Shown piece after piece: positions 1 through 7,820 of a DNA stretch of 33,124 nt. Source of the DNA: Mucilaginibacter sp. (GTDB lineage Bacteria > Bacteroidota > Bacteroidia > Sphingobacteriales > Sphingobacteriaceae); the NCBI GenBank assembly GCA_028288125.1, contig JAQBOH010000154.1:1-33124 (forward strand). The letters run 5' to 3'. The position numbers and the translations under genes are program-made. The notes beneath the pieces are model-generated. The model worked only from the letters and a program-made list of their open reading frames with translations, searched no databases and was not told where the DNA came from. Positions within the stretch are counted from its first letter, which is position 1, and every line of letters begins with the position of its first letter.

Positions 1-456
1 AAGATAGTATTTCAACTCCGTTAGCTTGCGGGCAGGGTTATCTAAAACATAATAGCGTGTTTTAATATTATCAGTATAGGCATATAACGCTGCATTTTTA
101 CCGGGACTTATCAGGCGTAAAAACACAGTGTCGGTAGTATAGGTTGAGTCAATGGAGTTCCCTAAACGGTTTAAGGTAATATAGCCTTTGCTAATGGTGG
201 TAGTGAATTTTTCAAAATAGTTATACCCGGTTATAACAACCTTATTAGCATCGGCCAATGAAATTTCTTTTGGCTGTTGATTTTGGTCCGTTTTAAAATA
301 AAATATTTTAGGATTATTAAACCGCTCACGCTGGTCTATAAAACCTTTTATAGTATCGTTTTTGGTATTTATATAATAGCCTGGTTTGTAATTACTTTGG
401 GCTTTTAACAGGAACGGTAGCAGGAACAGCGCGGCAAGCAAAAAATAATACTTCAT
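1..456 (-). CDS. Secreted protein of unknown function (C-terminus cut by window edge)
   Basis: An open reading frame starts with ATG at 456-454 and runs without a stop to base 1, giving 152 residues of an incomplete protein. The N-terminus (MKYYFLLAALFLLPFLLKAQ) is a typical Sec signal peptide with a Q after the likely cleavage site, as is common in Bacteroidota exported proteins. The mature part starts with a polar stretch containing GYYINTKNDTIKGFID, which resembles small Bacteroidota exported proteins of unknown function. I do not recognise a catalytic motif. It is transcribed divergently from the CMD gene at 652. Being a real gene is well supported by the signal peptide and the uninterrupted frame; its function is unknown. 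Confidence 0.7.
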   Translation of the reverse strand, partial: MKYYFLLAALFLLPFLLKAQSNYKPGYYINTKNDTIKGFIDQRERFNNPKIFYFKTDQNQQPKEISLADANKVVITGYNYFEKFTTTISKGYITLNRLGNSIDSTYTTDTVFLRLISPGKNAALYAYTDNIKTRYYVLDNPARKLTELKYYL

Positions 457-579
457 GGGGCGTGATTAAGGTTTAGTCCTATAAATATAGCTATTATTTT
501 GAGACTGTAAATAAAACCGATTTTAATAAGCGGATATAAAGTAAAGATTTTTATCTTTAAAAAACTAATTTCTTTAGCA

Positions 580-587
580 TAGATTTG
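580..587 (+). promoter_or_regulatory. Candidate Bacteroidota -7 box for the CMD gene
   Basis: TAGATTTG fits the Bacteroidota -7 consensus TAnnTTTG. It would place the transcript start near 591-594, about 60 bases before the GTG at 652. No convincing TTG -33 element is seen about 20 bases upstream, so this is a moderate call. Confidence 0.35.
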
Positions 588-651
588 CGCTCGGATTATA
601 ACAAACATTCGCTAATTCACTCATTCAACAACTCACTAATTAAAAACCACC

Positions 652-996
652 GTGGGAAAACTAATAGAAGATTTTGAAACCTATCGTACCAAAATGAACG
701 ACAGGATAATGGAAACATCCAATACCAATATTAAACGCTTTTTCGCGCTGGACACCACCACCTACGCCGATGGCGCGCTGGATGTAAAAACCAAGGAAAT
801 GCTGGGCCTGGTAGCCTCGATGGTGCTGCGCTGCGATGATTGCATCAAATACCATTTAGGCAAATGCCACGAGGCCGGTGTTAATCATGATGAAATGAAC
901 GAGGTGTTTATGATCGCCAATTTGGTAGGAGGGTCGATTGTAATTCCGCATTATCGCCGGGCGGTTGAATACTGGGATGAACTGAATGGGCAGTAA
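652..996 (+). CDS. Carboxymuconolactone decarboxylase (AhpD-like) family protein
   Basis: The 114-residue protein has the CMD/AhpD-like signature R-C-D-D-C-I-K-Y-H: redox-type cysteines C61 and C64 with a following H68. In the family this CxxC plus His supports alkylhydroperoxidase or disulfide-reductant activity, while related members are decarboxylases, so the substrate cannot be assigned. The length matches single-domain CMD proteins, and no signal peptide is visible, so it is probably cytoplasmic. The start is GTG at 652; the next ATG (694) would remove a helix before the conserved core. It sits alone, with a palindromic repeat beginning 21 bases after its stop codon. Confidence 0.85.
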   Translation: MGKLIEDFETYRTKMNDRIMETSNTNIKRFFALDTTTYADGALDVKTKEMLGLVASMVLRCDDCIKYHLGKCHEAGVNHDEMNEVFMIANLVGGSIVIPHYRRAVEYWDELNGQ

Positions 997-1017
997 ATAG
1001 TTTAACTTAGCTCCCAT

Positions 1018-1098
1018 TGTCATTGCGAGGAGGAACGACGAAGCAATCTCCTCCTCGTGCATTAGCGACAGATTGCCGCGCTATCGCTCGCAATGACA
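1018..1098. repeat. Palindromic repeat, family A (copy 1)
   Basis: Outer arms TGTCATTGCGAG (1018-1029) and CTCGCAATGACA (1087-1098) are perfect inverted repeats, and GCAATCT (1043-1049) pairs with AGATTGC (1070-1076). The right arm, 1070-1099, is identical over 30 bases to 6256-6285, the right arm of the copy before the GIY-YIG gene. The left arm is a variant form. The element lies between the CMD gene and tag, and reads through in frame into tag, creating a false N-terminal extension of tag. Confidence 0.85.
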
Positions 1099-1124
1099 AA
1101 CTTATTTATTTAACAAAAAACAGT

Positions 1125-1682
1125 ATGCAAAATCAGGACTTAAAACGCTGCTCCTGGCCTGGCACCGATCCCTTATATATGAGATACCACGACGAAGAGT
1201 GGGGAAAAGAAGTTCACGACGATAAAAAGCTTTTCGAATTCCTGGTGCTTGAATCGGCGCAGGCAGGGTTAAGCTGGATCACCATTTTGCGCCGCCGCGA
1301 GGGCTATAGAAAAGCTTTCGCAGATTTTGACGTGGAGAAGGTGGCCGCTTTCGGGCCAGATGATGTGGAGCGTTTGCTGAATGATGCGGGCATTATCCGT
1401 AACCGGCTGAAAATTCACGCGGCCATAAGCAATGCCAAATTATTTCTAGAGGTGCAAAAGGAGTTTGGTTCGTTCGATAAGTACCTGTACAGTTTTTTGC
1501 CGGGCGGCAAGCCCATTGTTAACTATTACCAGCAAGCACCGGCCAGCACCGAAATATCCGACGCCATCAGCAAGGACATGAAAAAACGCGGGTTCAAGTT
1601 TTTCGGCACCACCATTTGTTATGCCCACATGCAGGCTACCGGCATGGTGAACGATCACTTGCCGGATTGCTGCTTTAAGTAA
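1125..1682 (+). CDS. tag: DNA-3-methyladenine glycosylase I
   Basis: This enzyme excises 3-methyladenine from alkylated DNA in base excision repair. The 185-residue protein shows the Tag hallmarks: RCSWPG at the N-terminus, YHDEEWG, and ESAQAGLSWITIL with E43 at the position of the catalytic-site glutamate. The four zinc-snap ligands are C9, H22, H178 and C182, in the C-terminal HLPDCC region. Length is normal for the family. I chose ATG 1125: the frame stays open upstream to 1017, but those 36 codons are translated from palindromic repeat DNA and match nothing in Tag. polA follows after a 212-base spacer, so two repair genes are neighbours. Confidence 0.95.
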   Translation: MQNQDLKRCSWPGTDPLYMRYHDEEWGKEVHDDKKLFEFLVLESAQAGLSWITILRRREGYRKAFADFDVEKVAAFGPDDVERLLNDAGIIRNRLKIHAAISNAKLFLEVQKEFGSFDKYLYSFLPGGKPIVNYYQQAPASTEISDAISKDMKKRGFKFFGTTICYAHMQATGMVNDHLPDCCFK

Positions 1683-1683
1683 G

Positions 1684-1888
1684 GATTACACCGATTGGCG
1701 GGTGATTACACTAGTTGATAGGGATTCATTGATTATGCTGATTGATTTTATGGTCTCCGCGGGGTTTGGAATGATAAGAGACAAACATAAATCGTATTTT
1801 TGAACACGTTATTTTAGATTGCTACCAATACAATCGGTGCAATCAAAAATCAAATCGGTGTAATCGTAATATTCAAATCGGTGTAATC
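1684..1888. repeat. Iterated/inverted GATTACACCGATT repeats in the tag-polA spacer
   Basis: GATTACACCGATT at 1684-1696 has its exact reverse complement AATCGGTGTAATC at 1853-1865 and again at 1876-1888, with a near copy at 1832-1844. The spacer is therefore bounded by inverted copies, with a small direct array next to polA. No reading frame is apparent between them. It could fold into a long stem in the polA leader. No other function can be assigned. Confidence 0.75.
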
Positions 1889-1894
1889 ACAACA

Positions 1895-4705
1895 ATGAAA
1901 AAACTATTTCTTTTAGACGGCATGGCCCTGATATACCGGGCGCACTTTGCTTTGAGTAAAAACCCGCGGTTTACCTCGGGCGGATTGAATACCTCGGCGG
2001 TGATGGGTTTCACCAATACCCTGATGGAGATTCTGCGCAAAGAAAAGCCCACACACATGGCTGTGGTATTTGACACCGACGCGCCGACCGAACGTCATAC
2101 CGATTTTGCTGCTTACAAGGCTCACCGCGAGACGATGCCCGAGGACTTATCGAAAGCCCTACCCTATATCTATAAGCTGATACTTGGTTTTAATATTCCC
2201 GTCATTACTTCGGATGGTTACGAAGCGGATGACATCATCGGCACCCTGGCCAAAAAAGCCGAGGCCAAAGGCTACCAGGTATATTGCATGACCCCCGATA
2301 AAGATTTCGCGCAGCTGGTTTCCGAAAACATCCGCATTTATAAACCCGCCCGCATGGGTAACGATATGGAGATATTAGGCGTAAAGGAAGTACTTGAAAA
2401 ATGGGAAGTTGAACGGGTAGAACAGGTGATCGATATTTTGGGCCTTTGGGGCGATGCGGTAGATAACATTCCCGGTATACCGGGAGTTGGTGAAAAAACC
2501 GCTAAGCTGCTCATCAAACAATACGGTTCAGTCGAAGAGATCATTAACCATAGCCATGAGTTAAAGGGCAAGCTCCGCGAAAATGTGGAGCAATACGCTG
2601 AGCAGGGTTTATTGTCAAAAAAGCTGGCTACTATCCTGCTAAATGTACCGGTTGAGCTTGATGAGGGCGGGCTGGAGATATGCGCGCCAAGCAAAGACTT
2701 GCTGGAACCACTGTTTGCCGAGCTGGAATTCCGGACATTGGGCAAACGTGTTTTTGGCGACGATTTCAGCATTACCGAAATGAAATCGGTTGGCATACAA
2801 ACCGATCTTTTCGGCAACGAGGTTGCTACCGGCCGCACCACCATGACCATAGATATGGCGGATATAGCCGAGCCGGAATTTAACGTCGTTTCAAAAAATA
2901 TCAATAACGTTCCGCACGAATATCACTTAGCCGATACGTTTGAAAAGCGCGCCGAGTTGATTGCGCAGCTGCTTAAGGAAAAAAGCATTTGTTTTGACAC
3001 CGAAACCACCGGCACAGATGCCAATCATTGTGAGCTGGTGGGTTTATCGTTCGCCATAAAGCCTGGCGAGGCGTGGTATATTCCCGTGCCTGAGAATGAG
3101 CAGGAAGTGATTAAGATAGTAAGTGAGTTTAAGCCGGTACTTGAAAACGCCGCGATCAAAAAAATTGGCCAAAACCTGAAATTTGATATTTTAATGCTCA
3201 AATGGTATGGTATCGAAGTAAAAGGCGACCTGTTTGATACCATGATGGCGCATTATGTGATCGACCCGGATACACGTCATAATATGGACGTGCTGTCGGA
3301 AAATTACCTGGGTTATAAACCGGTATCCATCACCGAGCTGATTGGCGCCAAAGGCAAAAACCAGGGCAGCATGCGCGATGTGGAAATTGAAAAAATAAAG
3401 GAATACGCCGCCGAAGACGCCGACATCACACTGCAGCTCAAAAATATATTTGAACCGCGGTTAAAGGAAGTGGAAAGTGAAAAACTGATTCACGAAATTG
3501 AGCACCCTTTAATTTATGTGCTGGCCGATATTGAATATGAAGGCGTGCGAATCGACCATGACACGCTGAAAGAATTTTCAAAAGAGCTGGAAACGGACAT
3601 TGCCCGTCTCGAAAAAACGGTTTTTGAAAAAGCTGGTGTGCGGTTTAACGTGTCCTCACCAAAACAGCTTGGCGAGGTTTTATTTGAAAAGCTGCAGCTC
3701 GATCCAAAAGCAAAAAAAACAAAAACCGGCCAGTACCAAACCGGCGAAGACGTTTTGTTGGCGCTTGCTGCAAAAAGCGATATTGTGCGGGACATTCTGG
3801 ATTTTCGCCAGCTGCAAAAATTGAAGTCGACCTACGTGGATGCATTGCCGCAAATGGTGAATCCGAAAACCGGCAGGGTGCATACCTCCTACAACCAGGC
3901 CGTAGCAGCAACCGGACGGTTGAGCTCCAATAACCCCAACCTGCAAAACATCCCCATCCGTACCGAGCGCGGCAGGGAGGTAAGGAAAGCTTTTATCCCG
4001 CGCGACAGCGGCCATACCATCGTTTCGGCGGATTACTCGCAGATAGAATTACGCATTATTGCCGAGATCAGCAAGGACGCGAACATGATGGAAGCTTTTG
4101 TTAAAAACCTGGATATCCATACGGCTACGGCAGCCAATGTGTACGGCCTTACGCTCGAAGAGGTAACCAGCACACAGCGACGAAACGCTAAAGCGGTGAA
4201 TTTCGGGATCATTTACGGGCAGTCGGCATTTGGTTTATCGCAGAGTTTGGGCATTCCCCGTAAGGAAGCTGCTGATATTATCGAGAACTATTTCGCGCAA
4301 TATCCCGGCATCAAACAATACATGAGCGATACGATGAACTTTGCCCGCGAGAACGGCTATGTATGCACCTTGATGGGCCGGCGGAGATATCTGCGCGACA
4401 TTAATTCAGCCAATCAAACCGTACGCGGCTTTGCCGAGCGAAATGCCATCAACGCGCCGATACAGGGCTCGGCGGCAGATATGATAAAAATCGCCATGAT
4501 CAATATCCATCGTGAATTCAAGGCCCGGAACCTGGATGCCCGTATGACCATGCAGGTACATGATGAGTTGGTTTTTGACGTGCCGCACCACGAGGTGGAG
4601 ATCGTAAAGCCGATCATTATGGAAAACATGAAAAATGCCATAAAAACCAAGGTGCCGATTATGGTTGAAATAGGCACAGGGTCAAACTGGCTGGAAGCGC
4701 ATTGA
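1895..4705 (+). CDS. polA: DNA polymerase I with 5'-3' and 3'-5' exonuclease domains
   Basis: Repair and Okazaki-fragment polymerase of 936 residues. Domain order: FEN-type 5' nuclease (about 1-290, with EADDIIG, TPDKDFAQL and the helix-hairpin GIPGVGEKTA), 3'-5' exonuclease (about 345-540) and family A polymerase (about 560-936). The proofreading site looks intact: DTETTG near 367, NLKFD, and YAAEDAD. Polymerase motif A is DYSQIELRI (D712), motif B is RRNAKAVNFGIIYG (about 760), and motif C is VHDELVF (about 888-894). All three activities are therefore predicted to be present. The start ATG at 1895 lies 6 bases after the repeat array in the spacer. It is plausibly expressed with or just after tag. 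Confidence 0.97.
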   Translation: MKKLFLLDGMALIYRAHFALSKNPRFTSGGLNTSAVMGFTNTLMEILRKEKPTHMAVVFDTDAPTERHTDFAAYKAHRETMPEDLSKALPYIYKLILGFNIPVITSDGYEADDIIGTLAKKAEAKGYQVYCMTPDKDFAQLVSENIRIYKPARMGNDMEILGVKEVLEKWEVERVEQVIDILGLWGDAVDNIPGIPGVGEKTAKLLIKQYGSVEEIINHSHELKGKLRENVEQYAEQGLLSKKLATILLNVPVELDEGGLEICAPSKDLLEPLFAELEFRTLGKRVFGDDFSITEMKSVGIQTDLFGNEVATGRTTMTIDMADIAEPEFNVVSKNINNVPHEYHLADTFEKRAELIAQLLKEKSICFDTETTGTDANHCELVGLSFAIKPGEAWYIPVPENEQEVIKIVSEFKPVLENAAIKKIGQNLKFDILMLKWYGIEVKGDLFDTMMAHYVIDPDTRHNMDVLSENYLGYKPVSITELIGAKGKNQGSMRDVEIEKIKEYAAEDADITLQLKNIFEPRLKEVESEKLIHEIEHPLIYVLADIEYEGVRIDHDTLKEFSKELETDIARLEKTVFEKAGVRFNVSSPKQLGEVLFEKLQLDPKAKKTKTGQYQTGEDVLLALAAKSDIVRDILDFRQLQKLKSTYVDALPQMVNPKTGRVHTSYNQAVAATGRLSSNNPNLQNIPIRTERGREVRKAFIPRDSGHTIVSADYSQIELRIIAEISKDANMMEAFVKNLDIHTATAANVYGLTLEEVTSTQRRNAKAVNFGIIYGQSAFGLSQSLGIPRKEAADIIENYFAQYPGIKQYMSDTMNFARENGYVCTLMGRRRYLRDINSANQTVRGFAERNAINAPIQGSAADMIKIAMINIHREFKARNLDARMTMQVHDELVFDVPHHEVEIVKPIIMENMKNAIKTKVPIMVEIGTGSNWLEAH

Positions 4706-4790
4706 ATTGGTGAGTCGTTGATTGGGTTGTTATTAACTCTTTATGCCGTTTTTACGAATTATTTTAATCAAAACTCCTAATTTCGCCTGA

Positions 4791-6176
4791 ATGGGAAGCA
4801 CTGCCGAAGAATTTATAACCACCTCGGAAGATAAGGCATTTGACCTGGATCATCGCCGTATTATCAATTATAATATCGGCAAGTATGATGCCGCGGTTGA
4901 CAATGGGTTGTCGAGAATGGTTAACCTGGAGAATGCCAAACGCAAAGGCCATGCCATCAAGTGGAAGGTGATGGAAAACCTGGATAAATACATGCCCGAG
5001 TTCGAAGCCAATTTTCAAAAAAACGGCGGAAAAGTGATATGGGCCAATGACGCTGCGGAAGCCAACCGCGAAATTCTCAATATCCTGCAAAAGGCCGGCG
5101 TGAAAACCGTGGTGAAATCCAAATCGATGGTGACTGAGGAAATTGAGTTGAACGAGTTCCTCGAACATCACCATATCGAATCATTAGAAACCGACCTGGG
5201 CGAATACATTGTGCAGCTGCTGGGGCAAAAGCCTTATCATATTGTAACCCCGGCCATGCATCTTTCGAAAGAAGATATCGCCAAATTATTTAACGAACGT
5301 TTCGGCACACCGATAGACGCTACACCCGAGCAGCTTACCCAAAAGGCCCGCGAACTGCTCCGCGAAAAGTACCTGCAGGCGGATGCCGGCATAACGGGCG
5401 CGAATTTTATCATTGCAGATACGGGCAGCATAGCGATAAGCGAAAACGAGGGCAACGCGCGATTAACCACATCTTTCCCTAAAATACAGATCACCGTGGT
5501 AGGTATAGAAAAACTTATCCCATCGATAGCCGATCTGGATCTGTTTTGGCCCATGCTGGCTACGCACGGCACCGGGCAGAACCTGACAGTTTATAACACC
5601 ATTTTAAGCGGTCCGCGCAAAGCGGAAGAAACCGATGGCCCCGAAGAAATGTACGTGGTGCTGCTGGACAATGGGCGCACCAATTTATTGGCGCAAAAGG
5701 AACAGCGACAGGCTTTGTATTGCATACGCTGCGGCGCCTGTTTAAATGCCTGCCCGGTATACAAAAACATAGGTGGCCATACTTACGAAACCACCTATAG
5801 CGGTCCGATAGGCTCTATTATTACGCCGCATATGGCTGGGATGGAAAAGTTCAAACACCTGAGCTACGCCTCCAGTTTATGCGGTAAGTGTACCGAGGTT
5901 TGCCCCGTAAAAATTGATATCCATAAAATGTTGCTGCTTAACCGTCGCGACGCGGTGAGCGAACGCCTGGTCACCACCAAAGAAAAATGGGGCTGGGCCA
6001 TGTGGAAAAAAGGCATGCTGAGTCGCAAAATGATGGATTTCTTCAGTGGCAAAACCAAAAACTTCATGATGCGCCGGTTCTTTAAAAAATCATGGGGCCA
6101 TTTCAGGGAAATGCCAAAGGTAGCGGCAAAATCTTTCAGCCAGGCCTGGAAAGAGCAGAACGGGATTAAGGATTAG
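4791..6176 (+). CDS. lutB: LutB-like LUD-domain iron-sulfur protein
   Basis: The 461-residue protein matches the LutB/YkgF family, a part of the LutABC lactate oxidation complex in other bacteria. An N-terminal LUD domain (about 60-300) contains GITGANFIIADTGSI and the ENEGNARL motif. Two ferredoxin-type 4Fe-4S motifs follow: C311-x2-C314-x2-C317-x3-C321-P and C364-x2-C367-x3-C371-P. A basic C-terminal tail of about 75 residues follows. The protein has no signal peptide and is probably cytoplasmic. Neither lutA nor lutC is adjacent: polA lies upstream and repeats lie downstream. The complex would need partners encoded elsewhere. The family is certain; lactate as the substrate is inference. 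Confidence 0.88.
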   Translation: MGSTAEEFITTSEDKAFDLDHRRIINYNIGKYDAAVDNGLSRMVNLENAKRKGHAIKWKVMENLDKYMPEFEANFQKNGGKVIWANDAAEANREILNILQKAGVKTVVKSKSMVTEEIELNEFLEHHHIESLETDLGEYIVQLLGQKPYHIVTPAMHLSKEDIAKLFNERFGTPIDATPEQLTQKARELLREKYLQADAGITGANFIIADTGSIAISENEGNARLTTSFPKIQITVVGIEKLIPSIADLDLFWPMLATHGTGQNLTVYNTILSGPRKAEETDGPEEMYVVLLDNGRTNLLAQKEQRQALYCIRCGACLNACPVYKNIGGHTYETTYSGPIGSIITPHMAGMEKFKHLSYASSLCGKCTEVCPVKIDIHKMLLLNRRDAVSERLVTTKEKWGWAMWKKGMLSRKMMDFFSGKTKNFMMRRFFKKSWGHFREMPKVAAKSFSQAWKEQNGIKD

Positions 6177-6193
6177 TATTATTTTTATACTTG

Positions 6194-6284
6194 TGTCATT
6201 GCGAGCGATAGCGCGGCAATCTCCTCAACATACATGACCGCCGTGCATAGCTATGAGATTGCCGCGCTATCGCTCGCAATGACA
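6194..6284. repeat. Perfect 30-bp inverted repeat, family A (copy 2)
   Basis: The arms 6194-6223 and 6255-6284 are perfect reverse complements over 30 bases, separated by 31 bases. Arm ends read TGTCATTGCGAG and CTCGCAATGACA. The right arm is shared with copy 1 at 1070-1098. The element starts 18 bases after the lutB-like stop codon and ends 16 bases before the GIY-YIG ATG, so it could also act as a terminator or leader structure. Confidence 0.92.
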
Positions 6285-6300
6285 ATCGCTTATTTTTATT

Positions 6301-6617
6301 ATGAAAAAACATGAATATTGTGTTTACATCTTAACAAACCAAGTAAATACCGTATTATATGTAGGCGTCACCAGCGATCTGGAAGGCCGGATTTACGACC
6401 ATAAGCATAAAATATATAAAGGATTCTCAGCAAAATACGATTGTAATAAATTGGTTTACTACGAAGAATATCAATGGATTCAGGACGCCATAGCGAGAGA
6501 AAAACAACTAAAGCCGGTTCGCGGCAAAAGAAAATCAATTTAGTAATTGCCGATAATCCTTCGTGGCTGGATTTGAGTGAAGGATGGTACGATAGTGCAG
6601 ATCAAATAGTCATGTAG
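6301..6617 (+). pseudogene. GIY-YIG nuclease family protein, frameshifted
   Basis: The first frame encodes 80 residues with a GIY-YIG nuclease core: CVY at 7-9 (the GIY position), YVG at 20-22 (YIG), the conserved R30 and H34, and E67 in REKQLK. The match stops at K71. Continuing in the frame one base earlier from about 6513 gives AGSRQKKINLVIADNPSWLDLSEGW up to a TAG at 6615-6617. That completes the family's usual C-terminus, which contains a K-[AG]-G-S-R-x-K-K segment. One missing A in the run at 6510-6512 explains the break; repair would give about 105 residues. Copies of a palindromic repeat lie immediately before and after the gene. A sequencing error is possible. Confidence 0.8.
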
Positions 6618-6632
6618 AGATGGTGATGCCCA

Positions 6633-6682
6633 TGTCATTAACGCATGTTGAAATGATTGCCTCGCTATTGCTGCCGATGACA
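6633..6682. repeat. Degenerate family A palindrome half (copy 3)
   Basis: Bases 6655-6682 match the family A right arm (6257-6284) at 23 of 28 positions, in the same orientation. A TGTCATT at 6633-6639 may be the remnant of the left arm. It begins 16 bases after the end of the broken GIY-YIG gene, so the gene has family A sequence on both sides. Confidence 0.65.
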
Positions 6683-6790
6683 AGTTAAAAAAATCTGAAC
6701 TCGAAACGGCCTAGCCCTATTGAGGACCTAAAAAAATAATTAACTGCGAAAAATTCAAGCCTGCGGCGGGCTGGCGAAATCCGAAATCAG

Positions 6791-7645
6791 TTAATGAACA
6801 TTCCCGAACCCAAACTCCTTATAGCTGTTTGGTAACTCATCCGAACTACTGAACGGGAAGGTATAGGATGCCCACCAGCCTATAAAGTCAGCGTCTTTAT
6901 CATTAGTTGGCTCGATGCGCACGCTGCGCAGCAGGTAAATGCCTTCGCGGGTTGTCGTGAACGATACTACGCCATCAGCGTCAGCTATTAATTTTTGGGG
7001 GTAAACATTCCCGCTTATCGTTTTTATATACAGCATAACTATTGCGCCTTTAACCGGTTTTCCTTTAAATTTTATCGCGGCTGTCATGTCCTCGCCGTAG
7101 TTTCTCTTATATGGATTGCTTTTTAGGATGATCTCGTAGTCCTCATTTAAAACTTTGCTGTAAGCACTCCCATCGTGGTTGTCAACCGAAACCAATGTCT
7201 TCAAATAACGGGTGTATTTTTCCTTTATCCTGAATTGGTTGCCGCCCTTAACCTTTTCAGCCAGTTTGTCCATTCCTTCACCCGTTAAAAAATCGGCGTA
7301 GCTGTCGCGTGAAGCATCCCCATGTTCTTCGCTCCGGGTCATCTCCACCAAAACCTGCCCCGGATATGTCAGCGGGTAGCTAATTAACGGCGTGGCGCCG
7401 TCCCTGGCAATTTTGGTTAGGTCAGTTTTTTTGGAACCTTCATACAGCATAAACCGGCCTGTTTTCGCCTGTTGATATTTGATCTCATCCTGTTTAACAA
7501 ACTCGTCGCCCATTAATAAGTGCAGATCCAGTTTATCGCCTTTATGCAGAAAAAACGCTTCAGGCACCAGGAAAAAGTCATGCGTGGTAGCGGCCAATCC
7601 AATGGCAGCGGCAAGTATCAAAATAAAAAGGCGCGTACGTTTCAT
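6791..7645 (-). CDS. DUF4198 domain-containing exported protein
   Basis: From the ATG at 7645 the protein is 284 residues. A signal peptide (MKRTRLFILILAAAIGLAATT) is followed directly by HDFFLVPEAF, the hallmark start of the mature DUF4198 domain. The C-terminal half contains a predicted beta-sandwich segment (GKPVKGAIVMLYI ... DGVVSFTTTREGIYLL). Some DUF4198 proteins are linked to metal (nickel or cobalt) uptake, but nothing in the neighbourhood supports a particular metal here. The frame is open to an ATG at 7654, but that codon lies inside a palindromic repeat, so 7645 is preferred. It is transcribed divergently from the E1 dehydrogenase gene. Confidence 0.85.
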   Translation of the reverse strand: MKRTRLFILILAAAIGLAATTHDFFLVPEAFFLHKGDKLDLHLLMGDEFVKQDEIKYQQAKTGRFMLYEGSKKTDLTKIARDGATPLISYPLTYPGQVLVEMTRSEEHGDASRDSYADFLTGEGMDKLAEKVKGGNQFRIKEKYTRYLKTLVSVDNHDGSAYSKVLNEDYEIILKSNPYKRNYGEDMTAAIKFKGKPVKGAIVMLYIKTISGNVYPQKLIADADGVVSFTTTREGIYLLRSVRIEPTNDKDADFIGWWASYTFPFSSSDELPNSYKEFGFGNVH

Positions 7646-7786
7646 GTTAGTCATTGGTCAGCGGTCATTAATCATTGGTTTAACAAGGGGTAGAAAAACC
7701 ATTTCACTCGCCGGCAATTGATCGGTCATCCGAAAACAACGTTTTCAGTGACCGATGACAAGTGACTAATGACCAGCGACAAACAT
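7644..7786. repeat. Long imperfect nested palindrome between divergent genes
   Basis: Arms 7644-7678 and 7752-7786 are imperfect inverted repeats over 35 bases, with shared blocks TGGTCA, GTCA and TCAT. An inner stem pairs ATCGGTCAT..GAAAAC (about 7720-7738) with GTTTTCAGTGACCGAT (7741-7756). The element takes up almost the whole spacer between the DUF4198 gene and the E1 gene and overlaps the DUF4198 start codon. Confidence 0.75.
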
Positions 7787-7820
7787 ACCAAAGTTTTAAA
7801 AACTTCTGTAGTTTTACGGG

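Noticed and set aside
1017..1124. N-terminal extension of tag by 36 codons
   Set aside because: It is translated from a palindromic repeat, starts with TTG and does not match the Tag family; ATG 1125 gives the normal length.
1018..1888. CRISPR array
   Set aside because: The repeats in this part are inverted or irregularly spaced, without equal spacers, and no cas gene is present.
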